Below, piece after piece: positions 9,485 to 18,058 of a DNA stretch of 64,000 bases. The notes under the pieces were generated by a model, which did no database searches, was not told where the DNA came from, and was given only the letters and a program-made list of their open reading frames with translations. Origin of the DNA: Chitinophagales bacterium (lineage in GTDB: Bacteria; Bacteroidota; Bacteroidia; Chitinophagales; Chitinophagaceae). A program made the translations under genes and the position numbers. Where the stretch lies: assembly GCA_020636505.1 (NCBI GenBank), contig JACJXR010000008.1:1-64000 (forward strand), given 5' to 3'. Positions within the stretch are counted from its first letter, which is position 1, and each line of letters opens with the position of its first letter.

Positions 9485-9630
9485 GTCTTCTTAGGCTCTA
9501 AATATACAAAACACTGCACCCGCTTTAGCGTCGGAACACAAAAAATTAAGTTAACATGATAGTTCGGAGGCGCCACTTCCAAAATCGCCCCGAGTTTCGT
9601 ATTTTACTTTGGAATTATATAGCGTGAGTA

Positions 9631-10842
9631 ATGAGTAAGCGGCCTTACATCTCACCTTCGGTTTCGTACGTGCCACTGGAGGAGACACTGGAAATTTTAC
9701 CGAAAAAGAAAAAACTTTTCATTGGTATTCCTAAAGAAACGTCTTTTCAAGAAAATCGTATTGCTCTGACACCGGAGGCGGTTTCGGTATTGGTGAACAA
9801 CGGGCACGATGTTGTCGTTGAGCACAATGCCGGTGTGGGTTCGTTTTACTTCGATACGGATTACAGTGAAGTGGGTGCCAGGATAGTGTACGACAAACAA
9901 GAGTTGTACAAAGCAACGGCCATAATAAAGTCGGCTCCCATATCAGAAGACGAGTTGGAGCTGTTGCAACCCAACCAGATAGTCATCTCTCCGATACACA
10001 TGCCTTTTTTGAAGGCTGCCATGTTGGAGCAGTTGCTGAAAAAGAAGATAATAGCCATCGCATTCGATTCGATAAAGGACGATTCAGGTACATATCCAAT
10101 TGTTCGTTCGATGAGTGAGATCGCAGGCAGTTCAGCGATATTGAACGCCGCGAAGTATTTGAGTAATGTGCATCAGGGAAAAGGGATATTGCTGGGTGGT
10201 ATATCAGGCATACCTCCCGCCAAAGTGCTGATATTGGGCGCAGGTGTAGTAGGCGAGTTTGCAGCGCGTACAGCAATAGGTTTGGGAGCCATTGTTAAGA
10301 TATTCGACAACTCCATCTATCGTTTGATGCGCTTGCAGAACAATATCGGTCAACGATTGTTTACATCTGTGATAGAGCCCATATCCTTAGCCGAAGAATT
10401 GGCCAATGCGGATGTGGCGGTAGGAGCGTTGAAACCGGTGAACGGAATGACACCCGTAGTGGTGACGGATGATATGGTGGCCAATATGAAGGCAGGTTCA
10501 GTGATAGTGGATGTTAGTATCGACCGTGGAGGATGTTTTGAAACATCGCATGTGACCTCTCACGAAGAGCCTGTGTATAAAAAGTACGATGTAATACACT
10601 ATTGTGTGCCTAATATTGCATCCGGCGTGTCGAGAACGGCATCAAGGGCCATCAGCAACGTATTGATGCCCATATTGATGGAGTCTGCCGACATAGGCGG
10701 CTTTGAAGGGTTGATACAAGCAAAGAGTGGGATAAGGAACGGTGTGTACTTGTATAAGGGATGTGTGACGAATGCGCCGATTGCCAAACGATTTGATTTT
10801 AAATATACAGACCTTGACCTGTTGATGACATCACAGAGTTAA
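9631..10842 (+). CDS. ald: Alanine dehydrogenase
   Basis: Predicted NAD-dependent enzyme interconverting alanine and pyruvate plus ammonia. The 403 residues carry the substrate-domain signature IGIPKETSFQENRIALTPEA, the catalytic-site context VISPIHMPF, and a Rossmann fold with GAGVVGEFAARTAIGLGA followed by the acidic FDNS. The family also includes the alpha subunit of NAD(P) transhydrogenase. The absence of a membrane part or a following pntB gene favours alanine dehydrogenase. About 35 extra N-terminal residues precede the conserved core, which is common in Bacteroidota. It probably forms an operon with the TerB-like gene 18 bp downstream. Confidence 0.85.
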   Translation: MSKRPYISPSVSYVPLEETLEILPKKKKLFIGIPKETSFQENRIALTPEAVSVLVNNGHDVVVEHNAGVGSFYFDTDYSEVGARIVYDKQELYKATAIIKSAPISEDELELLQPNQIVISPIHMPFLKAAMLEQLLKKKIIAIAFDSIKDDSGTYPIVRSMSEIAGSSAILNAAKYLSNVHQGKGILLGGISGIPPAKVLILGAGVVGEFAARTAIGLGAIVKIFDNSIYRLMRLQNNIGQRLFTSVIEPISLAEELANADVAVGALKPVNGMTPVVVTDDMVANMKAGSVIVDVSIDRGGCFETSHVTSHEEPVYKKYDVIHYCVPNIASGVSRTASRAISNVLMPILMESADIGGFEGLIQAKSGIRNGVYLYKGCVTNAPIAKRFDFKYTDLDLLMTSQS

Positions 10843-10860
10843 TAACATTAATAGTATTAT

Positions 10861-11223
10861 ATGCCTAACAATCGTGTGAATAAAACAATTGCCGGTTATC
10901 ATCTGCTGATGATACTTTCAGCTGTCGATCACAAGTTCATCGCAAAAGAAGACAACGTAATTAGAGAGTACCTTGTTCAAGAGTTTCCCGTAACTGTGGA
11001 CCTTGACAAGGAAATGGCCATCATCAGTGGTTTGCATCCTGAACAATGGGAAGAGCATTTCAATAAAATGATGGATGATTTTTACGACGATGCCACAGAG
11101 CAAGAGCGTAACAATCTGTTGCAGTTCGCCATCGACTTGACAAAAGCCGATGATGTGATCACCGAAGAAGAGAACAAGTATTTGAATATGCTGTTCGACG
11201 CGTGGAAGCCCGACGAGGCTTAG
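10861..11223 (+). CDS. TerB-like (tellurite resistance TerB family) protein
   Basis: A 120-residue all-helical acidic protein. The ILSAVDHKFIAKEDNVIREYL and DLTKADDVITEEENKYLNML stretches are the duplicated 'AxADGxxxxxExxxI' pattern of TerB/DUF533 domains, which can bind metal through acidic residues. It is cytoplasmic, with no signal or membrane segment. It sits 18 bp after the alanine dehydrogenase gene and its TAG overlaps the convergent uppP stop by 4 bp. A real role in tellurite resistance is unlikely without the other ter genes; a membrane-stress or metal role is only an inference. Confidence 0.7.
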   Translation: MPNNRVNKTIAGYHLLMILSAVDHKFIAKEDNVIREYLVQEFPVTVDLDKEMAIISGLHPEQWEEHFNKMMDDFYDDATEQERNNLLQFAIDLTKADDVITEEENKYLNMLFDAWKPDEA

Positions 11224-12014
11224 ATTACTTCAAGGCTGTGCCCTGACCAAAGTAGTGCCAATATAATTCCGCCTACGATTATTCTGTATATACCGAATAC
11301 GAAGAATCCTCTCTTTGTTACAAACGAGATAAAGGATTTTATTGCAATAATGGCTACAACGAATCCTACAAGATTACCGACAGTCAACAATCCAATTTCG
11401 TGTGATGTTATCGTATGCCCGTCTTGGTAGAAGTCAAGCATCTTTTTTGCCGTGGCGGCAAACATGGTAGGCACTGCTAAGAAGAAAGAAAACTCAGCAG
11501 CGGCTTTTCTTGTTAGTTTTTGTTGCATACCACCGATGATGGTGGCCGCCGAGCGCGAAACACCCGGTATCATAGCAAGGCATTGAAACAAACCAATTAC
11601 AAAAGCGCTTGGATATTTTATATTGTCTGCATCGTCGTTCTCATTCTTCTTGAATATCTTATCTATAAACAGAAGAAGTATACCACCCACCACCAATGAA
11701 ATGGCCACCACTTGTGGGTTTTCCAACATGCTGTCAATGGCATCGCTGAACAACAAACCGAATATCGCTGCAGGGATAAATGCAACCACAAGCCTTAAAT
11801 AAAACTGTATCGACTTGAAAAATCTTTTGAAGTAAAGCACAACAACGGACAATATGGTACCGAACTGTATGGCGACGGTAAAGAGCTTCACAAAATCGTT
11901 CGACTGAATGCCCATCAATGAGCTGGTAATGATCATGTGTCCTGTGGAAGATACAGGTAAGAATTCCGTCAGCCCCTCTACTATGCCCAATATTATCGCT
12001 TCTATCCAGGTCAT
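11220..12014 (-). CDS. uppP: Undecaprenyl-diphosphatase
   Basis: Integral membrane phosphatase (BacA/UppP) that recycles the C55 lipid carrier for peptidoglycan and surface glycans; overexpression of the family gives bacitracin resistance. The 264 residues hold both signatures: EGLTEFLPVSSTGHMI (residues 13-28, with E17, S22 and H26) and PGVSRSAATIIGG (from P150, with R154). Eight hydrophobic segments fit the family. It is the last gene of the folD-queE-uppP operon, starting one base after the queE stop. Confidence 0.96.
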   Translation of the reverse strand: MTWIEAIILGIVEGLTEFLPVSSTGHMIITSSLMGIQSNDFVKLFTVAIQFGTILSVVVLYFKRFFKSIQFYLRLVVAFIPAAIFGLLFSDAIDSMLENPQVVAISLVVGGILLLFIDKIFKKNENDDADNIKYPSAFVIGLFQCLAMIPGVSRSAATIIGGMQQKLTRKAAAEFSFFLAVPTMFAATAKKMLDFYQDGHTITSHEIGLLTVGNLVGFVVAIIAIKSFISFVTKRGFFVFGIYRIIVGGIILALLWSGHSLEVI

Positions 12015-12015
12015 G

Positions 12016-12633
12016 CTATGGTATGTTGATGTATTTGTGTGTTTGTAAAGACAACTCCCACTGCGGGTGTTGTTTGATGTATTCTATGATGAGTGTTGTC
12101 ATGCTGTCGCGCTTGTCCCACTCGGGTTGTAGGTATAGTTTGCAATTATCGGGCACTTTGGTCGCATGTTGTTCAGCCCAGTCAAAATCATGTTTGTTGA
12201 AAACCACCACTTTCAATTCATCGGCCATTGCCAACGCCTCATCAACAGGTGCTTTGAACTTTTTGGGTGAGACTGTCACCCAGTCCAATGCTCCTTTTAT
12301 GGGATATGCTCCGGAGGTTTCTATATGAGTTTGAAAGCCTGCATTGTGTAGTGCATCGCATAGTGCTGTAAGGTCGTACATGGCAGGCTCTCCACCTGTT
12401 ATGACAGCCACACGTGCAGGATTTTCAGAGGCTATGCTTACAATATCATCCACATTCATTTGCGGATGTTTGCTTGCATCCCAACTGTCCTTCACATCGC
12501 ACCATACGCAACCTACGTCGCACCCACCCAATCGGATGAAGTACGAAGCCACCCCACTATGAAACCCTTCACCTTGTAGGGTGTAGAAATGTTCCATTAC
12601 AGGGTATACTGTAATATGTTCTGTTGCAGTCAA
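12016..12633 (-). CDS. queE: 7-carboxy-7-deazaguanine synthase
   Basis: Radical SAM enzyme that rearranges 6-carboxytetrahydropterin to CDG in the queuosine/7-deazaguanine pathway. The cluster motif is CDVGCVWC, a CX3CX2C spacing, just after RLGG. The upstream FYTLQGEGFHSG and downstream AVITGGEPAMYDL segments are typical of QueE. It is a 205-residue protein if the TTG at 12633 is used, or 193 residues from the ATG at 12597; homologues usually have a short extension before the VMEHFYT segment, so the TTG is kept. It lies between folD and uppP with 1-2 bp gaps. Other queuosine genes are not in the window. Confidence 0.92.
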   Translation of the reverse strand: MTATEHITVYPVMEHFYTLQGEGFHSGVASYFIRLGGCDVGCVWCDVKDSWDASKHPQMNVDDIVSIASENPARVAVITGGEPAMYDLTALCDALHNAGFQTHIETSGAYPIKGALDWVTVSPKKFKAPVDEALAMADELKVVVFNKHDFDWAEQHATKVPDNCKLYLQPEWDKRDSMTTLIIEYIKQHPQWELSLQTHKYINIP

Positions 12634-12635
12634 TA

Positions 12636-13511
12636 TTATGAGTGTTGCTTAGCCGCTTCAAGCGTGTTCATCATCAGTCCGCAGATGGTCATCAAACCAA
12701 CGCCACCGGGTACAGGTGTTATAAAGTTGCACTTGTCTTTCACATTGTCAAAGTCCACATCACCTACAAGACGCGTTCCGCTTTTGCGAGTAGCGTCATC
12801 TATACGGTTGATACCGACATCCAATATGATGGCACCATCTTTCACCATGTCTTCTGTTACGAACTTCGGTCTGCCAATTGCGGCAACGATAATATCCGCC
12901 TGAAGGCAAATTTCTTTCAGGTTTTTGGTACGGCTGTGACAGATGGTTACTGTTGCATTGCCCGGATTGGCATTGCGGCTCATCAATACGGTCATTGGTG
13001 TACCTACTATATTGCTACGACCGATAACCACACAGTGCATACCCGTGGTGTCTATCTTGTAATGCTCCAACATCAGCAACATACCGTAAGGTGTTGCAGG
13101 CAAATAAGATTTCTGACCCAACAGCATCTTACCTTGTGATACAGGATGGAATCCGTCCACATCTTTACCCGGGTCGATGGTATTGATAACAGAGTCGTCG
13201 GAAATATGTTTTGGCAAAGGTAGCTGTACCAATATGCCATCCACATCGGCATTGTCGTTCAGTGTACGAATTTCCGCAAGCAATTCGTCTTCTGTGATGC
13301 TTTCTTCAAAGCGCAATAGTGTAGAGCCGAAACCCAGCTCTTCGCAAGTGCGAATTTTGCTGCCTACATACGCTTCACTTGCGGGGTTGTTACCCACAAT
13401 GATGGCTGCCAAGTGTGGTTGTTTGCCGCCGTTGGCTATATGTTCGGCGGTGTCTTTCTTTATCTGTTCTTTTATATGGGCTGCTGTAGCCTTACCGTCT
13501 AATAATTGCAT
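12636..13511 (-). CDS. folD: Bifunctional methylenetetrahydrofolate dehydrogenase/cyclohydrolase
   Basis: Converts 5,10-methylene-THF to 10-formyl-THF in one-carbon metabolism. The sequence shows the substrate site YVGSKIRTCEELGF with the catalytic lysine, VQLPLPKHIS, KDVDGFHP and PATPYGML, and the Rossmann segment VIGRSNIVGTPM. I chose the ATG at 13511 (MQLLDGKATA, 291 residues) because it is the family N-terminus. An in-frame ATG at 13547 would add twelve unconserved residues. A TATATTTG box ends only 5 bases before this ATG, so the mRNA leader may be nearly absent. First gene of the folD-queE-uppP operon. Confidence 0.96.
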   Translation of the reverse strand: MQLLDGKATAAHIKEQIKKDTAEHIANGGKQPHLAAIIVGNNPASEAYVGSKIRTCEELGFGSTLLRFEESITEDELLAEIRTLNDNADVDGILVQLPLPKHISDDSVINTIDPGKDVDGFHPVSQGKMLLGQKSYLPATPYGMLLMLEHYKIDTTGMHCVVIGRSNIVGTPMTVLMSRNANPGNATVTICHSRTKNLKEICLQADIIVAAIGRPKFVTEDMVKDGAIILDVGINRIDDATRKSGTRLVGDVDFDNVKDKCNFITPVPGGVGLMTICGLMMNTLEAAKQHS

Positions 13512-13516
13512 AGGTG

Positions 13517-13524
13517 CAAATATA
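13517..13524 (-). promoter_or_regulatory. Putative -7 promoter box (TATATTTG) of folD-queE-uppP
   Basis: Minus-strand TATATTTG matches TAnnTTTG exactly and ends 5 bases before the folD ATG at 13511. If it is used, transcription starts within a few bases of the start codon. The upstream -33 element is weak. Confidence 0.4.
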
Positions 13525-13610
13525 TAAGCTATAAGTTTATTGCACATATTATTTTGTCGATTGAAGCCTATGGTAAGCTTAAGATGTACTTTGTAGAGGC
13601 GTAGTCATTG

Positions 13611-13656
13611 CAAAAAAACAAAAGGGCTTCAACCTCTTTGGTTCAAGCCCTTTTGT
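13611..13656 (-). terminator. Rho-independent terminator after the 13677-14219 gene
   Basis: Inverted repeat AAAAGGGCTT (13620-13629) with AAGCCCTTTT (13645-13654), extendable by two pairs, followed on the minus strand by seven T residues (13617 down to 13611). It lies about 20 bases after the stop of the minus-strand secreted protein gene. Confidence 0.85.
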
Positions 13657-13676
13657 GAAAAATTACAGTCTGTATA

Positions 13677-14219
13677 TTATTTGGCTGATATGCTATATTC
13701 AAATTTTTTGGTAGCGGTTTGCCCGTTCATTCTAACCGATATCATTTTACCGTTCACACCATCTACTTTAAAAGATTTAGATGCATTGCCCGGTCCCGGC
13801 TTAAAAGAGTAGACATGCAAATTTTTACCTCCTTTGCCCGATGTGTTGTAAGAGCAAATGGTCACTTCAGCTTTGGCTTGGCCACCAGTTTTTTTGACAG
13901 TAATTGTTACTGAGTTTTTGTTACACGGTACAGTGATGAATGTTCTGTCTCCAAGTCCTTGCAATGTGCCGTTTGCAGAGCCGGGCAAAGCCAAAGACCT
14001 CGGACCTATTTTGCCCCAACCGTTGGTGTTTGAGTTTATAAACTTAATGGCCATTTTTGCTGCAGTAGCATATTTGTGACTACCACCGTACTTTTCGAAT
14101 ACAGCGTAAGTGTCTGCAAACCATTTTGCAGGAGATTTGCACTGTTGTGCATAGCCTGTTGAAGAAATTGCTATTGTAACGAATAGCAGTAGAGCAGTAA
14201 TAACACCTTTGTTTTTCAT
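13677..14219 (-). CDS. Secreted protein of unknown function
   Basis: A 180-residue protein with a clear signal peptide (residues 1-24, ending STGYAQ). The mature part has a helical first half (KYGGSHKYATAAKMAIKFIN) and a glycine- and lysine-rich, probably beta, second half (VTITVKKTGGQAKAEVTICSY). Three cysteines remain after the signal. There is no lipobox and no T9SS tail, so it is probably periplasmic or exported. It is a single gene with a strong terminator. I do not recognise the family. Confidence 0.75.
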   Translation of the reverse strand: MKNKGVITALLLFVTIAISSTGYAQQCKSPAKWFADTYAVFEKYGGSHKYATAAKMAIKFINSNTNGWGKIGPRSLALPGSANGTLQGLGDRTFITVPCNKNSVTITVKKTGGQAKAEVTICSYNTSGKGGKNLHVYSFKPGPGNASKSFKVDGVNGKMISVRMNGQTATKKFEYSISAK

Positions 14220-14394
14220 ACAATTTGATTTTGGTTAAAAATTCAAATCGAAATTATGCTCGTTTATACTTGCAAAAAATCGGTAATACTACCTATATTC
14301 TTATGTATGATTATACAGTGTTGTATGTTGGCAAGAATATTATGTGCGATATGACCCGAAGAAAAGAGTTGGTTAGATTATGATTTTTACTCCA

Positions 14395-14619
14395 TTACTC
14401 CATCACAGCGCAATCGTAACCACAATCTTCCATATGCTTGATGATGTAGTGTGCCGGGATATTGCCTATCACCCTCATTACCTTATCGCAATCTTCCAAG
14501 TCAAAACTTATATCTGCATCGGGATGATATTGAAGTAATGAAGCGGCCAATGCAGCCGCTTCATCATTATCTTCAACGTTGGTCTTGTATACTTCCACCT
14601 TAGAAAGAGGTATCTGCAT
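14395..14619 (-). CDS. Small conserved HMA-like hypothetical protein
   Basis: A 74-residue acidic protein. The pattern of an N-terminal strand (SKVEVYKTNVED), a helix (AAALAASLLQYHPDA), a strand (ISFDLEDCDKVMRVIG) and a helix ending in DCGYDCAVME resembles the ferredoxin-like fold of heavy-metal-associated domains, but the CxxC metal site is missing. Similar small proteins occur in Bacteroidota without known function. It starts 1 bp after the stop of the VOC gene on the same strand, so it is almost certainly cotranscribed with it. The fold assignment is inference. Confidence 0.65.
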   Translation of the reverse strand: MQIPLSKVEVYKTNVEDNDEAAALAASLLQYHPDADISFDLEDCDKVMRVIGNIPAHYIIKHMEDCGYDCAVME

Positions 14620-14620
14620 T

Positions 14621-15058
14621 TTATCCTTGTTTCAATTCGCAACTCACCATCCAAGAAACACCGTACTTGTCGGTACACATACCGAACAATGCTCCCCAAA
14701 AAGATGGAGCCAAAGGCATAGTGACATTGCCACCGGCTGATAAACCTTCAAAGGCTTTTTGAGTGATTTCGTCATTGTCGAAGTTTAAGTAGACTGCGAA
14801 GTTTCTACCCGGTGTGGCAGGGCCGAATGCCTCGGGCATATCGCTACCCAGTATGGTGGTACGCTCGTTCAGCTGCAGACCCATGTGCAGTATTTGGTTG
14901 CCTTCTTCTTCGGTTTGTGGTTTTGGACCGGGAACATCGGCTGGCATGTCTTTCACACGCATCACCATTTGAAATTCTCCACCCAATGCTGATTGGTAAA
15001 AGTTGAAAGCTTCTTCGCATTTGCCGCTGAAGTGTAGGTAAGGACTAACTGTTGTCAT
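14621..15058 (-). CDS. VOC family (PhnB-like) protein
   Basis: A 145-residue glyoxalase/bleomycin-resistance fold protein of the PhnB/DUF899-like type. Evidence is the opening VSPYLHFSGKCEEAFNFYQS, the ILHMGLQLNERTTILGSDMPE segment, the GRNFAVYLNFDNDEITQKAF pattern and the closing FGMCTDKYGVSWMV. The ATG at 15058 starts exactly at the family N-terminus; an upstream ATG at 15091 adds eleven unconserved residues. Members bind metal or small ligands, and the substrate is unknown here. It is divergent from the AraC/DJ-1 regulator, which may control it. Confidence 0.88.
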   Translation of the reverse strand: MTTVSPYLHFSGKCEEAFNFYQSALGGEFQMVMRVKDMPADVPGPKPQTEEEGNQILHMGLQLNERTTILGSDMPEAFGPATPGRNFAVYLNFDNDEITQKAFEGLSAGGNVTMPLAPSFWGALFGMCTDKYGVSWMVSCELKQG

Positions 15059-15088
15059 GTTTATTGTTTTTAATAGTGAATGATTAGG

Positions 15089-15096
15089 CAAACATA
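15089..15096 (-). promoter_or_regulatory. Putative -7 promoter box (TATGTTTG) of the VOC operon
   Basis: Minus-strand TATGTTTG is an exact TAnnTTTG match, ending 30 bases before the VOC ATG at 15058. It lies inside the 121-bp region shared with the divergent regulator gene. Confidence 0.45.
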
Positions 15097-15179
15097 TTGA
15101 CGTATATCGTTATTTAGGGTGTGCAAATGCGGCATTGTATGGGGTGGTTTGCGACACAGGATTTCCCTATTTTTGATAC

Positions 15180-16160
15180 ATGCTACACGTGTCTATCATA
15201 ATACCAAGAAAAGCGATATTGGCAAGCCTCGAAGGTACTCGCCAGATATTGCAACAGGTGAACAATTTCATGGCCATGCAGGGCGCTCCTGCAATGTTTG
15301 ACATTAACCTTGTGGGTCTTGACAGAGAAACAAAGGTTGGAGGCAGCCTGTTTACCGTATATGCCACGGGATTGATAGACGAAGTGAAAAAGACGGACCT
15401 CATCATTATCCCTGCGGTTGACGGCGACTTGAAAGAAGCCATTGATATCAATAAAGATTTTCTTCCTTGGCTTGTTATGCAACATGCCAAAGGTGCGGAG
15501 ATAGCCAGCTTATGTGTAGGGGCTTTTTTGTTGGCATCAACAGGTTTGGTGGACGGTAAAAAGTGTGCGACGCACTGGGTGGCACAAAACCAGTTTCGCA
15601 TCATGTTCCCTCAGGTGAACTTGGTGACGGAACAAATTATCACTGAAGAGAACGGAATATATTCAAGTGGAGGAGCTTTCTCATATCTCAACTTGATATT
15701 ACACCTTGTGGAGAAGCATGCAGGAAGAGAAATGGCCATGATGACCGCCAAGGTTTTCGCCATAGAGATAGAGCGTAACAATCAATCACGCTTCATCATG
15801 TTCAACGGGCAAAAAGACCATGATGATGATGAGATACGAGCCACTCAAGATTATATAGAGAACAACTACACCGAAAAGTTGACCGTCGATCTGTTGGCTT
15901 CCACCTTTTCATTGGGCAGACGCAGTTTGGAGCGTAGGTTTAAGAAAGCCACTGCCAACACAGTCACAGAGTATATACAACGTGTGAAGATAGAAGCCGC
16001 CAAAAAGAACCTTGAGAACAGCCGTAAGACTGTTGCGGAGGTGATGTATGAAGTAGGGTACAGCGACAACAAAGCCTTCCGTAATACATTTAAGAAGATT
16101 ATAGGGCTATCTCCAATAGAATACAAAAACCGCTACAACAAAGAAGCGATAGCAGTATAA
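15180..16160 (+). CDS. GlxA-type AraC family regulator with DJ-1/PfpI domain
   Basis: A 326-residue transcription regulator. Residues about 1-190 form a class I glutamine-amidotransferase-like (DJ-1/PfpI) sensor domain, with ASLCVGAFLLASTGLVDGKK carrying the cysteine at the nucleophile-elbow position and CATHW after it. Residues about 215-318 form the two helix-turn-helix motifs of AraC/XylS proteins, ending with the hallmark VGYSDNKAFRNTFKKIIGLS and SPIEYKNRY. Such proteins usually activate catabolic genes, often after sensing amines or quaternary ammonium compounds. It is divergent from the VOC gene pair, the obvious candidate target. Its stop abuts the convergent neighbour. Confidence 0.9.
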   Translation: MLHVSIIIPRKAILASLEGTRQILQQVNNFMAMQGAPAMFDINLVGLDRETKVGGSLFTVYATGLIDEVKKTDLIIIPAVDGDLKEAIDINKDFLPWLVMQHAKGAEIASLCVGAFLLASTGLVDGKKCATHWVAQNQFRIMFPQVNLVTEQIITEENGIYSSGGAFSYLNLILHLVEKHAGREMAMMTAKVFAIEIERNNQSRFIMFNGQKDHDDDEIRATQDYIENNYTEKLTVDLLASTFSLGRRSLERRFKKATANTVTEYIQRVKIEAAKKNLENSRKTVAEVMYEVGYSDNKAFRNTFKKIIGLSPIEYKNRYNKEAIAV

Positions 16161-16745
16161 CTATTTGGCTTTGGCCAAGTGGCGGGAGCATTGCCTTACA
16201 CCGAACTTGATGGCCTCGTTCCAGTCGCCATAGCATTCCACCACAAACTTTTCAGCATTGATGATGGTCTTATCGGCCTCATTGATGAATACTCCCCAGA
16301 TATAAGCCTTCTTGGTTCCCACGTTGTCATACTTTTCAGGTACGAAAAGCAAGCCATATCCGTTGCCCGATATCTCATATTCGGAGAGTATCTTTTTCAG
16401 GTCTTCCTCCTTCATCTCAAAAGGCTCTGTACCCATATGCTGTGCGAAATCTGTTTTGTGGTTCCTGTCGTGCGACGACTTTATGTTCACGCCCAACTCG
16501 TCTTTTTTGAATTTCTTTTTCCAATGGTCCGCATCGTCATTGCCGAACGGGTCGTAGCTCCAGAAGTTGAGGTTGGTCTCCATAGACTCTTGACGCAGGA
16601 AGCCGCCGAAGTTCAGAAAACGAGTTTCCGAAAAGTCTATACCGTACCAAGTGAGTTTTGGACTGGCCTTAACGTCGGCCAATGTTTGTGCTTTGGCAAA
16701 AGCAGTTGCGCAGATGAGGCACACAAGGATCAATAGTTTTTTCAT
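16161..16745 (-). CDS. Secreted protein of unknown function
   Basis: A 194-residue protein with a signal peptide (residues 1-19, ending AFAKAQ). The mature part is rich in aromatic and charged residues (SPKLTWYGIDFSETRFLNF, YGLLFVPEKYDN, KAYIWGVFINEADKTII), suggesting an alpha/beta periplasmic domain. There is no lipobox or T9SS tail. It looks like a conserved Bacteroidota family but I cannot name it. Its stop directly abuts the stop of the convergent AraC-type regulator, and no partner gene is evident. Confidence 0.75.
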   Translation of the reverse strand: MKKLLILVCLICATAFAKAQTLADVKASPKLTWYGIDFSETRFLNFGGFLRQESMETNLNFWSYDPFGNDDADHWKKKFKKDELGVNIKSSHDRNHKTDFAQHMGTEPFEMKEEDLKKILSEYEISGNGYGLLFVPEKYDNVGTKKAYIWGVFINEADKTIINAEKFVVECYGDWNEAIKFGVRQCSRHLAKAK

Positions 16746-16821
16746 ACCGGTTGGATTGTGTGGTATAAATATAGCGAGTGGGGTTGGGAAATGGGAGTAA
16801 GTAAGATTTTAATATGTCAGT

Positions 16822-17964
16822 TTAATAGGAATCCTTGTAAAGGCAGTTTTTTGGAAGGGCAATGGGAGTGTATTTTTTTTCTAATAACTCTTTACTCTTT
16901 ATTGGTATTGCGTTTACGATGCTTCTACATTGATATAATAGGATGCTATCACTGTTGTAGTTTTGGAATAATGGAACGTAAGCCTTTAAGCTTAATTTGT
17001 CACCAAAATATATATCAACTTGTGCTTTTACTTTGAAGAACCTTACGCACTCATTTTGATTGACTTGAAAAAATAGATTGTTGTTTTGTTCGCTATTTAG
17101 ATCGTTTTTTATTTGATAGTATTCGTTTTGATAAACCATTCTGAGACTATCTGATACTTTTTCTTGAACATCAATGACAAAATCACCTGCTCCATAATTG
17201 TCATCGAAATCAAATAAAATATTCAGCTGAAATAGATTAAATAGAGTAGTGGAATGTTTGACACCATTCAAAGGGCAAAAGAAATAGTTTGTTGAACAGC
17301 TACTTGTGTCATTCGTCCAATAATACCGATATTCAATTATATATCCATCAACTACTTTAGATGTACTATAACGTATGTTTTTTGCAGGATTGTCAAGCAT
17401 ATATCCCACCTTGAAGCTGTCATTATATAAGTCATGAATAGTTTTGGAGTGCTTAGAATTCAACCTATCTAATATCCTGCTATTAATATCCCCTATTATT
17501 GGTTGAGTATTCTCGATAGTTGATAGAAATTCGATAAATGAATCAAAGAATGTTGCATTCTCTTCTTGACTATATAAGATGCAAACGAAATTGATAGATG
17601 TATCATAATAATTAGCTATTGCATAGCCATCTATGGAATTCGTATCTAATAGCTTTCTATTTACACTATAAAAATGGGCACCGACAGATGTTTGGTTTGT
17701 CAAATTGATAGTAGTATCCTTATTGTCAATATAATATTGGTATACGTATTGTTTTATGCGTTGATAATTTACGTTGCTAACACGATACTTGTAAATAAAA
17801 AAACTTGTATCTAACTGACTCGATTGAGGATATATAACTATTGGATTAAAGTATTTATTGCTAAATCCTACATGAAAAATGCTGATATACTCTTCAGGTG
17901 AACTCTGTTGAGCAAAAGAACAATGGAAAAATAGAGAGGCTAATATGGTGTATAATATTCTCAC
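16822..17964 (-). CDS. AT-rich secreted protein of unknown function
   Basis: A 380-residue protein from a GTG start, with a signal peptide (MRILYTILASLFFHCSFAQQ). The mature part is rich in Asn, Ser, Tyr, Asp and Ile, with no recognisable domain, lipobox or sorting tail. Base composition is visibly more AT-rich than the genes on both sides, with codons such as AAT, ATA and TAT dominating. This suggests either recent acquisition or a lineage-specific fast-evolving gene. No mobile element is adjacent. The length of the open frame and the signal peptide support a real gene. Confidence 0.65.
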   Translation of the reverse strand: MRILYTILASLFFHCSFAQQSSPEEYISIFHVGFSNKYFNPIVIYPQSSQLDTSFFIYKYRVSNVNYQRIKQYVYQYYIDNKDTTINLTNQTSVGAHFYSVNRKLLDTNSIDGYAIANYYDTSINFVCILYSQEENATFFDSFIEFLSTIENTQPIIGDINSRILDRLNSKHSKTIHDLYNDSFKVGYMLDNPAKNIRYSTSKVVDGYIIEYRYYWTNDTSSCSTNYFFCPLNGVKHSTTLFNLFQLNILFDFDDNYGAGDFVIDVQEKVSDSLRMVYQNEYYQIKNDLNSEQNNNLFFQVNQNECVRFFKVKAQVDIYFGDKLSLKAYVPLFQNYNSDSILLYQCRSIVNAIPIKSKELLEKKYTPIALPKNCLYKDSY

Positions 17965-18008
17965 TATTTGAAGTTAGTAAACAACCCGGTAGGTATTGTC
18001 ATTAAAAA

Positions 18009-18038
18009 TTGAATTTACACCATTCATTCCCTAATTTG
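18009..18038 (+). promoter_or_regulatory. Putative promoter of nif3/zinc-ribbon operon
   Basis: TTG at 18009-18011 and CTAATTTG at 18031-18038 are spaced by 19 bases, close to the TTTG-N19-TAnnTTTG pattern. It lies 20 bases before the ATG at 18059. Confidence 0.35.
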
Positions 18039-18058
18039 CTTAGCCACAATCGACAACT

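Noticed and set aside
10861..11223. A tellurite-resistance operon
   Set aside because: Only a single TerB-like domain is present; no terC, terD, terE or terZ neighbours.
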